Below are positions 40,101 to 57,300 of a DNA stretch of 64,000 nucleotides, piece by piece. The DNA is from Cokeromyces recurvatus (taxonomy: Eukaryota > Mucoromycota > Mucoromycetes > Mucorales > Mucoraceae): positions 558,001 through 622,000 of the forward strand of contig NW_026251398.1 of NCBI RefSeq assembly GCF_025118155.1, written 5' to 3'. Under the pieces are notes generated by a model. It was given only the letters and a program-made list of their open reading frames with translations. It searched no databases and had not been told where the DNA came from. The first letter of the stretch is position 1. Each line of letters opens with the position of its first letter. A program made the translations under genes and the position numbers.

Positions 40101-40923
40101 AATGTATGACTAAGGCCCTATTTCTATACATATTTATGTATATATATATTTTTTTTTTACATTTTAGATTTGTTTGAAGAACGTGCTATTCTTTTAAGTC
40201 GTATTGGACAACATGATCAAGCATTAGATATATATGTTTATAAACTGAAAAACTATGCCATGGCAGAAGAGTGAGAACATGAAGCATAATGTATTTGTAC
40301 TATGTTGACCTCTTTTTATTATTATTATTACTAAATATAGATATTGCACTAAAGTATATCAAGAAGATCCTTTGAAAGGAGAAAAAATGTATTTGACATT
40401 ATTAAAGGTCTATCTTAAGCCAACAAGTAATCAACACAGGCCGCTTATTGAACCAGCTTTGAAACTATTAGCACATCATGGTTCTCATATTGATGCAAGT
40501 GAGGTTTTATCTATTTTACCTGAAAAAACAAAGCTTCTTGGTTTGTTTCCATTTTTTGAAAAGTATATTCGAGAAGCAAACAAGAATCGAAATATGGACT
40601 TGATTGTTAAAAATCTTTTAAAGGCGGAACAGATACAAGTAAATAATAATAAACAAAAAAAGGACTAGAATATGTATTAATATATTCTTATTAGGTAGAA
40701 GAACAATTAATGTATTATAGATCAAGAGCCGTCAAAATTACAGAAGATCGTATGTGCCCTCAATGTAATAAAAGAATTGGAAACAGGTAAGAAAAAAAAA
40801 AGTATATAAATAAACCTCTCTCCTCATAAATTATATAGTGTATTTGCTGTATTCCCTAATGGCGTAGTTGTACATTATTCTTGTAAAGAAAAGATTGAAC
40901 AAACTCAGTGGAAACTTATTTGA
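37186..40923 (+). CDS. VPS39: VPS39/Vam6 subunit of the HOPS/CORVET tethering machinery
   Basis: HOPS tethers and fuses late endosomes with vacuoles; Vps39 contacts Rab7/Ypt7. Fifteen exons: 37186-37255, 37328-37393, 37452-37571, 37658-38125, 38203-38283, 38354-38538, 38596-39324, 39397-39467, 39532-39673, 39729-39924, 39985-40089, 40168-40270, 40341-40638, 40695-40786, 40839-40923; 936 residues. The N-terminus is a CNH domain (RLLIGTGVGHLLVYDI, DGLVSLHDLRTFEL). The middle is helical clathrin-repeat sequence (YAHDLFTYGEYDKAINLFQE; DIFMDDLAEVETFPRDKVL). The C-terminal VPS39 zinc-binding domain is MCPQCNKRIGNSVFAVFPNG, then VVVHYSC. Every one of the 14 introns restores family order. A Lys/Ser-rich acidic insert (about 38880-39010) is lineage-specific. 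Confidence 0.93.
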
Positions 40924-41199
40924 GATATTAATAAAAGAATACCCTCTCCCCTTCTCCTTTTTTTTTTTTTTTTTTTTTTTAACTTACTTAAGAAGGTAAC
41001 GTGTTGTACTGCGTAAGGAATCAAATCGATAAGAAAAGAAATTGTGCTACACTTTTATATATGTGTAAGACACAATCAGTCATAACATGTATATATTATG
41101 TAAATAATAAAAAGGCATCGTATAAAAAGGGAGAACAGTCTTTTTTGTTTTGTTTTATTTTATTTTTATTTTTTCATTCTACAATCTATAAAAAAAAAA

Positions 41200-41437
41200 A
41201 TGATTGCTATCAAAGCAACTGTTATCCTTATTAAATCTGAATATTACCGTCAAGTGAATCAACACTCTTCATTATTATTCGAAGATTTGATTACTGGAAC
41301 TACAACTGTCATTGCGGGCAAGACTTGTGCTGTTTGTGGTTCCCGTCTGCATATGACAAGTAAGTCTTTGATAATCTCGAAAAAAAAAATGGTTGTATTC
41401 AATTATTTATATAGAGCATTGTCCTGTTCACCCATAA
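41200..41437 (+). CDS. Small Cys/His-rich protein, 60 residues
   Basis: Two exons: 41200-41359 and 41415-41437. Splicing at a clean GT-AAGT...TATAG intron gives the C-terminus GKTCAVCGSRLHMTKHCPVHP, with C-x2-C then H, C and H spaced like a small zinc-binding module. Without splicing the frame runs into low-complexity sequence, so the intron is supported. The first part has two hydrophobic strands (KATVILIKSE, TTTVIAG). It is the next plus-strand gene after VPS39 and convergent with the trehalose gene. No family recognised; it may be a fragment of a larger gene that lost its 5' part. Confidence 0.5.
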
Positions 41438-41576
41438 TAATAATAATAATAGTTTCTTTATATGTGTATACATATATACATAGTTTTATGTATTATTTTT
41501 ATTTTATTGAAATAAACATATCGTATATCTCACTCGTGCCACACACGTCCCCCTCCCTTTTCACATCAAGTTGGGT

Positions 41577-44500
41577 TTAATTTGTCAAAGCTTGTAAAAT
41601 TGAAATAAACTCTTTTGGAGTATCGACTTTCCAATTAGCTAAAGTATTTCTATCTAGTTTTCCAATAAATACAGTAAATTGAATCAACTCAATACCACCC
41701 ATTTCCATTCTTTCAAGGATACGAAACATGTCTTCATCAGTACGATCATCACCAGCACAGAAAATAAAGTCAATATCTGGATTTTGAGTGATGGCACGTT
41801 TAAGGATGATGCCCTTGTTCACCAATGTTGGGCGTACCTCAACTGTCATTTTCCCAATAACACATTCAACAGGTAATTTACCTACAAAGTTTTGTTCTAC
41901 ATGATTTTGTAATTCTCTAGCTTGGAAAGGTCTATGTAGAAAAGAAATAAGATAAGAAAGATAAGAAAAAAAAAAGAAAAGAGAGAAAGAGAGAGAGAGT
42001 GAATGATATAATATATTTACCCGTATTTTGGATCTGCCTTACGATAATGCCATGTTATAGAGCAATCCTTGTCTTCAATAAAACTACCAGGTGTACGCTC
42101 TGTATAATATTCAAAGATTTCTTTTACGTCATCCTTCCATGACATATCAACATCTTCCAAGAGACTAACCCACGTTTTGCTATTAGGATCTCTGATAAAA
42201 CATCCATGTTCACTAGCTAATCCCAAATTAGGAATATCTCCCAACCACTTTTCAAGATATTCCTAAATAATAAAAAGCAAAATGATTCAGTTTTTTTTTT
42301 GTAACAGCACTAATAAAATAAAATAAACTTACCAGTCTTCTACCAGAAATAACCCATACAATATTATTAGGATCCTTTGCAATAGTTGTTAATACATCAA
42401 TGACGTTTTGAGGTGGTGATGCATCATCAGGATCAGTACGAATAGAAACTAATGTGCCCTGTATAAATCATGTTAAGTTAGATAAGAAAGCAAAAATAAG
42501 TATATATATATATATATATAAAATGAAGCTTACATCATAATCAAAAAAGAAAGCACGTTTAAGCTTATTTTGATATTCAATTTTGACTCTTGATGAATCA
42601 AGTGAAGTTGTTATTCCCAAGTTACTTTTAGGAATATTGGATAATGATTTGATTAATGATTCAGCCCAATAAGCTGCTGTATGTGAGTTAACAAATTGAT
42701 GCAGTTGCTAATAATAATAATCATAATTTAAGAATAAATACTATACATATTCTCTCTTTCGTTCTTTACCTTATACTTGATGACCTTTTCTTCTTCATTC
42801 ATGGATAAACATTCTGCAATAGCACGAGCGACTTCTTTACAATCCCATGGATTCACAATACAAGCAGCACTCATACTATTGGCAGTTCCCGTAAATTCAG
42901 ATAAAATAAGTGGACTATGACGTTCCTCTTGTGCAACCAAGAATTCAAAACTGGCCGTATTCATGCCATCAATAATGGGTGTTACTAAACCGATATCTGC
43001 GACCTCTAATAAGGCGTAATATTCATCGCGATCAATATGTTGATTAAACAAATTAGCTGGGGTAAACTCTAAGGAACCATGCTTGGAGTTAATACGAGCC
43101 ACGATCTCAGTGATCTTATTTTCCAACTCAGGTGAACTAAGCACACCAGGTGACGTGACCTGGATCAAGACTACCCTTTCACGCCATTCAGGATAATTAT
43201 CTAGAAAGGACTCAAAGGCTTCCAGCTTTTGATAGACACCCTTAACGGGATCAAGTTTGTCGCGACCGACAATGATCTTTTTACCAGCGTATCTTTCACG
43301 AATCGCTTTTGCCTTTGGTGCTACACCGGGACTACGACAATGTTGACGTGTTCTTTCAACGTCAATACCTATCGAATGAACCTCGACTTGAATTAAGGTA
43401 CCATTACCAAGGATACCTGAGGGGGTATATTCATAACCCAGGACTCGAATACAATTAGATGCAAAATGTCGTGCGTAGTTGTAAGTTTGAAAAGCAACAA
43501 CATTAGCACCCAACATACCCTGTAAAACCTCTTTACGATCTATTTATATCGATATATAAATATATGTACATACTGTATATATATATATGTATATATTTAT
43601 ATATTTACGTGGTAAACATCTAAAGAGTTCTGAACTAGGAAAAGGGGTATGAACAAAAAGGCCTACAGGAGCATCTGGTAAAGCATTTCGAATCATTTGA
43701 GGAACAAGCATTAAATGATAATCATGAACCCAAACTAATTAAATAACTTGTAGTATTAGTTATTGCATTGTGTGTATTTTATTTTATTTTATTTTAAATA
43801 TATCACCACTTACTTATATCCCCTTCTTGATAATTTCTAATGGCTTCATCAGCAAAAATTTGATTTACTTTGACATAATCTTCCCAAAAGGAGAGTTCAT
43901 TGACTTTATCAGACCACATTACGTAATGCATTAATGGCCAAAGAACTTTTATTTTTTTTTTTGTTTGGTTTTACATGTGAATGATGAAATTGGTTAGTCC
44001 TAAATAATAATAAAAAAAAAAGGAAAATTATAATGGCGTCATATGCATCTATTACCTTGTTTACTGTAACCTTCATAATGACCGTAGGATAATTTATCAT
44101 CAATAAAGATGGGAATCATATCATGGCGTGTTAACAAAAGATGCTTTAAGGATTCTTTATCGCTATCCGAAATTAAATTTGATTCGATAGGTTGTTTTAC
44201 GTGTTGTGATAAGACAGCACCTGTTCCTCCAATATAAAGTGTCTTGTGATTCTTTTTCACAGAATCAATAGCAGCGTACATGGCTGAGTGACCTCTTCGA
44301 GTCTTTAGTTGCCAAACGTTTGTTTGACCAAGAGCAATAATTGTCGAACGTCTTCTTCTTTCGAGATGTGAAATAGGAGTCGTATTGTTGTCATTATCAC
44401 TCGTCTCCTTCCTTTTTTGTAACTGAAGATGGTTCAGCCTTTCTATCATTTCCTTGTCATTGTCATCATTTGTCATGTAACAGTTGAAAGGGATTTGATT

Positions 44501-44584
44501 TACAACATTAATCACTCTCCCTTTCAATACTTTGTCCTTTTGTTTATATTGAAATATTTCACTTAATCTTTTAGAGTCAATCAT
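41577..44584 (-). CDS. TPS2: Trehalose-6-phosphate phosphatase, TPS2-type (GT20 plus HAD domains)
   Basis: Converts trehalose-6-phosphate to trehalose; cytosolic, part of the trehalose synthase complex. Eight exons (minus): 44584-44056, 43945-43814, 43734-43609, 43539-42770, 42707-42534, 42458-42333, 42262-42021, 41931-41577; 817 residues. The GT20-like half includes IWVHDYHLMLVPQMIR, HTPFPSSELFRCLP, AFQTYNYARHF and VGRDKLDPVKGV, where the Arg of the catalytic R...K pair of TPS1 reads Lys, as expected for a non-synthase domain. The HAD phosphatase half has FFFDYDGTLVSI (nucleophile Asp; codon-adjacent intron), WVISGRR, LASEHGCF and FCAGDDRTDEDMF, so it looks active. Fungal TPS2 and TSL1 are related; intact HAD motifs favour TPS2. 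Confidence 0.92.
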
Positions 44585-44711
44585 TACTAAATATTAGAAG
44601 GAGAAAAAAAAAAACAAAAGAAAATACGTACAAGAAATAAACAAATAAATATAAAAATATAAATATGTATATATATAAAAAAAAAGATTTATTGTTGAAT
44701 CCCTTGCATAA

Positions 44712-44760
<49 letters not shown>

Positions 44761-45046
44761 GAAATAGAAAAAGAAAAAGAAAAAAATAAAATAAAAAGCA
44801 TAATTCTGAGTTTAAATTAATTGCATTTCTTTTTTTTTTTTTTTTTTTTCTTCTTCCCACTAGAAATGAATATTTGAGTTTTAATTAGCACATACACACA
44901 TAAATATCACCATGCTTTATAGTAATACAATATCAAATATAAGTTGACGGTTCATAACATTATTACTTCTTTTTCCCTCCTCCCCCCTTTTTTTTGTTTT
45001 TTTTTGTTTTTTTTTGTTTTTTTTTTTTTTTGTTAATTATTCAACA
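44585..45046. promoter_or_regulatory. Divergent promoter region, TPS2 (-) and M16 protease (+)
   Basis: 462 bp between divergent start codons, containing long poly-A/T tracts (44712-44751, 44827-44851, 44989-45031). Promoter role inferred from position only. Confidence 0.4.
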
Positions 45047-49613
<4,567 letters not shown>

Positions 49614-51527
49614 ATACTTTTTTGAACAATAGATGTAGATAGTAATAAAATCTATAATCGTATAATATAATTATGCTAGATATTAATATATCGCTGTTAT
49701 TAAAAATTAGTAATTACTTCAGGAGGAATAAAGGTTAACGCAAAAAAAAAAGCTCTGATAAAATATCATTTAAAGTATTTATTATGAGACTTTTGCACGT
49801 ACTGGGCTTGCATACAGTATAGTTTATCTTTTCTTCTTAGAATGGGGGGTCTAAAGTAAATTAATCAGCCTTAGAATTTTAGCTTTAATGTCAGCTTTTT
49901 TTTTTTTCTTGCAAACATATCTAAAATTAAAAATAGACCTTATTTTTAAAGATATAAATACTCTAAACTAAAACAGTGATTTTCGTGGGGGGGGCATAAA
50001 GAATTATTTAAAGTATTTACCTGTCATAATTATCCTTTTCATGTACTTTTTCTATAATAATTGCATGTAAATGTGTTTACATAGTTAACCTATTCTCTTT
50101 GTCATGTTTATTAGTCTTTATTAAAAAAAAAAAGAAGGGCGAGGAAGTTTAATAGAATATTATGAAATGCATTTAAAGAGTCATTTTCCTTTATTGCACT
50201 AAGAGGATCTTTAAAGGAAATATATATGTGTATTAGCATAATACAGTGTTGTAGTACTTTGATTAAAGCTTTATTACGTAATTATCTTTGATAAGCTTTG
50301 ACTAGATGTTAAAACAAACATAGTCTTGTATTGAATAAGATCTTTGGTTTATATCCATTTATAAAGTTACAATTTTTGATCATGAATATCATTACTTCCT
50401 CCTCTATTCATCATAGTCTCCAAGACTTTTTGCGCTAAGGTTAAAGTTAATAAACCTTTTATTTATTTATTTATTTTTTCAACCATCTTATTAGTTCTTA
50501 ATTAATAGTCTGTGTAATAAAATACATGAAAAAGTAGAGTACTTGAATAAATCATCGAGATACAAATAACTAACAGGGGAAAATCAAGCCTATTCTTAAT
50601 GATATTTTGCTATTTTGACAGAATAGTTTTTTTTTTTGGTTTTTTTTATTTTTTCATTTTTTTAATTTTTATACATTATTATGGAAGTAGCATCTCGGAG
50701 TCATAAATGAAACAATCCATGTTTATATTGTTTTAAAGATCAGGGCAATGATAAAATAATGAATATAAGCAGCAGCAGCAGCAGCAAGGAGGAAATAAGA
50801 AGGATAATCATGGCCTTCTCCTTCTTCTTCTTCTTCTTATTGCTGCTATAACTGTAGTTGCTGCATGACTGCTAATTTTTCACTCTATTCCTTTTAAATA
50901 AATAACACTTTTATTAGTAATGAAGTTTAAGGTTAGACATGTAAAATTGACACTATGAATTCATTTCGTCAAAGGAAAAAGATATCGCATTTTTATTTTT
51001 TTATTGTAATAGTAGTAGTAGTAGGGCTATTTTCATAATGATACAAAGTCCCTTTTAGATGATGATAAAGAAGGAGGTATTATTAAATCCAAGAATATTT
51101 AATTGTCCGCAACAGATCCTATCTTCCTTATTTACTACATACACTATTCTAGTCGTCTTATTCATATTTAATCTTTTTTTCTTTCATTCCTCTTCTTCTT
51201 AATAGCCTGCTTCATGATGTAATTAAATTAGGTAACCATCGATAATATATGAGTGAAAGAGACAAGGAAAAAGTTGTAACTCTAAATCTATAACTGTGAG
51301 AAAAAAAGTGTAATTCCGATAATGTAATTTGATTGGGTAAGATTAAAAGATTTTTTTTTTTTCGTTTCTTATCACCTTTATTATCTTTTTTATCGCACGA
51401 TGTTAATTTTTTTTTATTATTATTTGTAGAAAATAATTTTATTTGGTAGCCTTGTTAAAAAAAATATTTTATTTAAACTTTTTTTTTTATTATTATTTAA
51501 TAAAAATATTATTAAATTCAAACTTTA
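49614..51527. other. 1.9-kb intergenic region upstream of the second GATA factor
   Basis: AT-rich, with short AGC and CTT triplet repeats (50770-50785, 50818-50840). No coding, tRNA or transposon signal seen. Confidence 0.5.
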
Positions 51528-52640
51528 ATGACAATTCATTTATTAGAAAAGATGAACATTAAAGACGAAGATCATGTATTACCATCACCTACTCCCCCAT
51601 GGACCGATGATGATAAAGAAGATAAAATGATGGAAGAGGATAAAGACAGTAATGGAATAACTGTGTGTGCTAATTGTGAAACAACTACTACTCCTTTATG
51701 GAGAAGGGATGCTAGTGGTAGAACAATATGTAATGCTTGTGGTTTATATTATAAATTACATTTAGTACATAGACCTGCTACCATGATGAGAACAGTAATT
51801 AAGAGAAGAAAGAGATGTTCTGCTAATGAAAAAGCAGCAGCAGCAGCAACAACAACAACAACAACAACAACAACAAGACCACCATCATCAACAACAGTAC
51901 AAGAAAAACCAAGTCAACGTAGAAAATCAACTATTACTGAAATGGAAGAAGAAAGTCAACAGCAACCATCTGACATATTAAGACGAAGAAGGAGATCTTT
52001 ATCACCTAGTTATAGACCTGTTAAATATACAAATAATAGCAAAAACACTAGTTTACCTTCTCCTAATAATAATAATAATAATACCAATCCTAATGATAAT
52101 AATAACGGAGGACATTCTTTTGTATTACCTCCCCTTTACCCGCCTTCTTCTACATCACCAGCATCCTATGCTCATAGCAATAATAATAATAATAACACTA
52201 CTACTACTACTACTTCTACTACTACTATTAGTCATCGTTACATGATGAATGATGATATTCATGTGTGTGCAAATACAATCGAAGCTCAAAGGGAATACAG
52301 AAATAGTTTACAGAGAGAAGTCACACGACTTACAGCCTTATTATCTGATACCGTAGCTATGTTACAAAAAGTGGACAACGCCATAGCTAATCCTATTCCT
52401 CCTGATCAAATATGTCAAAGATGTAATAAATATCCACCCCCTTCTTCTTTCTTAAATCTATCTCGTTCACCACCAGCACATCATTTGTCAACCACTCCTC
52501 CTCCTATTACAGCACAACCACCACCTATTGGCATCATGTCACCTTTTGTTAACCGTTCACATCGTCTTCCTCCTATCTCATTAGGCCCTTCACCGAGAAC
52601 ATTACCCCCTGTGCCTGCTGTTCCTTCATTTTTACCTTAA
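51528..52640 (+). CDS. GATA-type zinc-finger transcription factor with coiled coil
   Basis: Intronless 370-codon ORF. One GATA finger, [20 protein letters not shown], then [17 protein letters not shown] and the basic tail [11 protein letters not shown]; residues about 48-95. It differs from the AreA-type finger at 24215 in the loop and tail, so it is a separate class; the LYYKLH and RTVIKRRKR parts recall animal-type GATA fingers. The middle is Thr/Asn-rich. A coiled-coil segment follows ([18 protein letters not shown], then [16 protein letters not shown]), with a lone CQRC. The C-terminus is Pro-rich. Regulatory target unknown. Confidence 0.9.
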   Translation: MTIHLLEKMNIKDEDHVLPSPTPPWTDDDKEDKMMEEDKDSNGITVCANCETTTTPLWRRDASGRTICNACGLYYKLHLVHRPATMMRTVIKRRKRCSANEKAAAAATTTTTTTTTRPPSSTTVQEKPSQRRKSTITEMEEESQQQPSDILRRRRRSLSPSYRPVKYTNNSKNTSLPSPNNNNNNTNPNDNNNGGHSFVLPPLYPPSSTSPASYAHSNNNNNNTTTTTTSTTTISHRYMMNDDIHVCANTIEAQREYRNSLQREVTRLTALLSDTVAMLQKVDNAIANPIPPDQICQRCNKYPPPSSFLNLSRSPPAHHLSTTPPPITAQPPPIGIMSPFVNRSHRLPPISLGPSPRTLPPVPAVPSFLP

Positions 52641-54151
52641 AAAAAGAAAAGAAAATTGCATATTTTTTTTTGTAATATATTTTATAACACTTTGTTATTT
52701 GTTTGTTTGTTCTGTTTAATTGTACTTTATTACTAGTTTTTTTTTTTTTTTTTTTTTATAAATGTTTATATATTTATAAAGTTAATATTTATAATAAATA
52801 GATAAAAAAAAGAATGAATGAAATACTCTCTTTTTTCTTTTCCTTTGTAAGCTTATTCATATAAATAAATAGCTATTGTCTTGATGATATTTCAGATCCT
52901 AATGAGTAGATATCCAAGCAAGAATTAGCTTCTTAAAAGATAAAGTTCAAGATCAAATGTTACTCAAAGTTAAAATAAACCATACAAAAGGTTTTAGAAT
53001 ACGATATATGTGTGTTTCTTTTGTTCTTTTTCATTCTTTTTTTTTTCAGTTATAATAATATAAAATGTTTCATACAATCCGGAGGAAACTTCATGATGAA
53101 AAAGGAATCCATTTCCTATACACATTGTATTGCTTATCAATCGGACATCGGTCATTTTGTAAAATATTTATGGAGTCTAAAAATACCCACTGGTAAGTCC
53201 TAATGCCTTTTTTTTTAGTTTCTAAGTAGGTTAAAGATTTTCATCACCACTAGGTCGGACGCTGAAGTAGACTAAAACTTATACTCTTGTCAAGTTGTGG
53301 TTTTATCAATCAGAAAAAAAAATATTAAAGAACAACACAATTCGCCTTATTATTTTTAACAATCTCGGTTGTGTAAGGAAGGTAACAAAATTTTCTAATT
53401 CACAGTCAATTTATAATGAATACTCAAAAGTCATAAAATAGTAAAAACACACACACACAGTTAATTTAATTGAATTTCGAAGAAAATACATTTTATTTAT
53501 TAATATACAAAATAAAATAAAAAAAAAGTAAAATACAATAAATGAATAAACGCGTACATTACAAGAAGCATAGGCCCTAGATAAAGAATAAAAAAAGTTA
53601 GTATACTTTTTCCTTTTTCTCTCTCGGAAAATAAAAGAGAAAGGTAGAAGATCAGTGCTTCTTAGAGATATTTAGGTGTATATTTATATTTTTAAATCAG
53701 CAACACAGAATGTTGATCACAGACACACATTATCATCACTTCAACTACCTTTTCTCTTTCTTAATATATTTCGTTAACAATAAATTTACCTTTATATTTT
53801 TTAAAAAAAAAAAAATAACAAGGCATATTGGAACTAGCTCAGACATCGCCTTAGTGTCGTCATACCTCGAACCCTAACCCTTTCTCCTCTTTTTTTTTTA
53901 AAAAAAAATATGGAAAGGGAGGTTGTGGTATAGTATTTTTATTATAAAAATACTAAATTCAAAACGTTTACCAAAGCTTTCATCCTTGCAATATACTTTC
54001 TTTTTTTTTATTTTTATAAAAATAAAAGTTAAAAGAATAAAAAAATAAAATAAAAAAATTTATTACTGTATATAAAAAAAATTTTTTTTTATGACCACTA
54101 CTAGATTTTTTTTTTAATATACGGAGCTTTAAAAACGTGTGTTTTTTTTTG
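52641..54151. other. Intergenic flank of the transposon nest
   Basis: AT-rich. A 63-codon frame at 53012-53203 has no domain. The short sequence 53812-53880 (GGCATATTGGAACTAGCTCA...) is more GC-rich than its surroundings and carries box A/B-like words but does not fold as a tRNA. A 25-nt perfect palindrome lies around 53933-53957 (AGTATTTTTATTATAAAAATACT). Confidence 0.45.
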
Positions 54152-54166
54152 CCTTTGAGTGGTTAC
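54152..54166. repeat. Left copy of a 15-bp direct repeat (candidate target-site duplication)
   Basis: CCTTTGAGTGGTTAC, repeated exactly at 57785-57799. It lies 9 bp outside the poly-T tract (poly-A tail on the minus strand) of the LINE. Confidence 0.65.
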
Positions 54167-54293
54167 GATTAAACATTTTTTTTTTTTTTTATTATTTTTA
54201 TAAATTTAAAAAGCGACCTATGGGCACATAATATCTTTATTATATTGGATTGCCCAGGTCAGTTCAAATTATGTGAAAAAAGTATCTAAAAAC

Positions 54294-54312
54294 CCTCTTA
54301 TGGGACAAGAGG
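54294..54312 (-). other. LINE 3' UTR stem-loop
   Basis: CCTCTT, 7-nt loop, AAGAGG. A stem with the same arms and a 7-nt loop of different sequence occurs at 60407-60425 in the second LINE copy, at the same place relative to ORF2. Such 3' hairpins can be recognised by the LINE reverse transcriptase; that role is inferred. Confidence 0.55.
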
Positions 54313-54374
54313 TAAAAAGGTAAAGGAAAGGAAGAAGAGAAAGTGAGAAAGAAAGGGGAATATTGCTAACAAGT

Positions 54375-57300
54375 TTAAAGAGACAACCAGTTGAGTAATT
54401 TTCTGCCTGGATCAAGAAGTGGAGGGGGTAGTTTATCGTGCATTAAATAATCTATTTCCTGTAGAATGGTACACATAACTGGCCAGCGATAGAACCAAGC
54501 AGAAACATCCTGAGAATTTCGGTGCTTATGCTGAGGGAGATGATTTAAAAGAAAGGAAAGGGGATCTGCAATTGATCGTGGCAAGAATAAACGAGTGTGC
54601 ATGTGCAAGCATTCAGTGGCGTGTGACCGACTAAAGTGTACATGAGGATGATATGGACAGGCTTTAGGTATTCCTCCGGGTAACCAACCAAGACGCCATC
54701 GAATAGTTCGACTACGCTCACTGTGTGTCATGGGTAACCAGAGTATCGGGTCAATAATCAGATTAGGGCGGCAAGAGGAAAGCAAAACAGAATGTGTCTC
54801 GTCACGTAGTTGTTGAAAACTCTCTTCAAGAAATTCTCGACGATGTTTTCGAAAGGAGCGTTTGTCTAACGGAATGGAATTGGCGGCACAGAGTCTCCAG
54901 CATGATGTTTGAATGAGTTTATACCATTGAGTGTTGAAAGCGGAGGCGTGAAGTTCGGGAAGTAATTTAGCGAGCAAGGTATCATCCGGTAAGTCAATAG
55001 CACGGAAAACGAATTGGGCCTGCAGAATGGATACCCTAACCTTCATTGATGGTTGGTTTACCATATGAAGCATCACCTTTACTGACGATCGACTAGAGCC
55101 ACCAAATATCCGTCTTATGCATGTGTTTTGACAAGATTCCAGTTGTTGGATATTCTTTGCACTAAGTAGACTAATAGCTAGACCATATTCGAGCTGTGGT
55201 CGGACTATCTGCGTGTAGAAGCGAGTAGCGAGTAACCGATCAAATCCCTTGGGATTAACCCCAATAGATGCCATTTGGTTCATTGTTTGTAGGGCTTTGT
55301 TAGTATTATTTTGTACTAGTTGAGCTGTATCTAAGAATCCTCCTATCTTGATGGGGATACCTAGATAAGAAAAACATTTTTGGGTTGGAATGGGGTCACC
55401 ATATAAAGTGTACGGTTGCTGATTATCAGAAGGATCAAGGATTACACATTTACTAGGATTCCAGCGGTAGCCTAATAAATTACTGTTTTCTTCACATAAC
55501 GATAATAAAGAGCGCAACTTTTCAGGTGCCGTGATGAGGACAACATCGTCAGCATACAACAAGCAATTAATCGATTGTACAAATTGAAGTGGTTGATCAC
55601 GTATATTTGTTGGAATTGGTGATAGACGTAGAATATTAGGAAGATTATTTATGTATATTGAGTACAAAAATGGAGAAAGAATTGAGCCTTGAAGAACACC
55701 AGTTCTCGGGGAAAACCGAAATGAAGTAACATTATTTAGAAGTACTTCGAGATGGACATCATCAAAAAGATTTTTCAGGATATTTAGTAGTGGAGCAGGG
55801 GCATAATCAGATAAACAGTGCCAGATGTAGGCACGGTCTACCGTATCATAAGCCGATTTGATATCAAAGAAAGCAAGCGCTGGTTTGAAATTTTGTGTTT
55901 TGCGAAGTAAGTTACAAATTTCAGTCAGACAAAGGACCTGATCAAGTGTACCGCGAGCCTCACGAAATCCCCCTTGGGCAATGTCTAACGGTGGGCTATA
56001 AGTTATAAGATAAGGATACAGACATCGTTCAAATAGCTTTCGAAAAACTGATGTTAGGCTGATAGGTCGATAATTTCCTGGTTCGGTAGGTGCCCCTTTC
56101 TTATGTATTGGGACAATCTGAGCTACTCGCCAAGATAGAGGAGTATAGGACCATCGCCAGCATAGTTCAAAGAGAGACAGAAGGGTTGGAGCAAGTTTAT
56201 TCGTTATTGGAGAGAGCATTTCTTGTCTTATATGATCAACTCCAGGTGCTTTTTTTGAGGGTAGATTTTTTAAGGCATCTTTGACGTTTTCGAGTGTTAT
56301 AGGGCAGTCAGACACTGTAAGTGTATATGCATTAATATGTCGAGGTGTAGAGTCCACTAGCTCCATATAGGATGGTTGTTCAGGTAGAAGATGTCCAGAG
56401 TAGATTTGTTGGAGGTGAGCAGCCATAGTATTAGCCGAGTGTTGTGATCCATCCGTTGTGGAAAAGGTCGGTTTAAAAGTCCTATTTTTCCGAATACGAC
56501 TGAATTTTGCAATAGCTTTTGTATATTCGCCCTGTGCCATTTTATCACAAAACTGTCGCCATGTTTCGCGCCGTCTTTGAATTATGAGCCTTCTTAATCG
56601 CGCCTTTGATTCTTGGTGAAGTAGCCAGTATTTTAAACAGTTCAAGCCATTTGCTTTACGCCATTTTCTGTAATAGTGTTCTTTTAGTTGAAAAACAGAA
56701 GTCATCTCTGGAGTCCAAAAATCCTTCAGATATGTATCATATGTAGTCTGATGTTTGCGACCACAAACTGTATCAAGGGATGCGTAAATTGAATTACATA
56801 TTTGTGAATTGAACTGTTCGATGTATTCGCATGCAGAGTCTTTTTCGTTAAGATTATTTGAAGGTCTTTGTGAAAGATATGAATGTAGGGTATTGATGAA
56901 CTCTGCTTCGTATCGAGCAGCTATATCCCTGTTTTTGAGCTTACCGAGAGACCATTGGAGACGTTTTGGTGCCAACGGGTTAATTTCATTGGAAAATGTT
57001 CTGGGGGAATCAAAGCTAAAAGTCATAAATTTGTGGTTGGAGGACAGCGAGAGATCATCCCGAATGTGGAGTTTGGGTTCGTGTAGCCGGGTGTTGCTGA
57101 TGAAATAGTCAATTATGCTGGTCCCATGATAGGCATAAAAAGTTGGTTTTCCAAAAGCAAGCTGTTGGTTCCATATCGTTAAGTGTTGAGCTTCGATCCA
57201 GTTGTGTAAGCAACGTCCTTTGGGGTTGTAACGGGAGTCGCCTGTAACTGCGCCCATTCTTGCATTAAAATCACCACAGATTATGGTTGTAGTTACGTTA

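Noticed and set aside
53866..53882. Telomere-like AACCCTAACCC
   Set aside because: Only two units inside ordinary sequence; no array, so no interstitial telomere or chromosome end is supported.
53812..53885. tRNA- or SINE-like segment with box A-like TAGCTCAGA and a box B-like CTCGAACCC
   Set aside because: The acceptor and T stems do not pair and the spacing does not give a cloverleaf on either strand. Kept only as a note in the intergenic entry.
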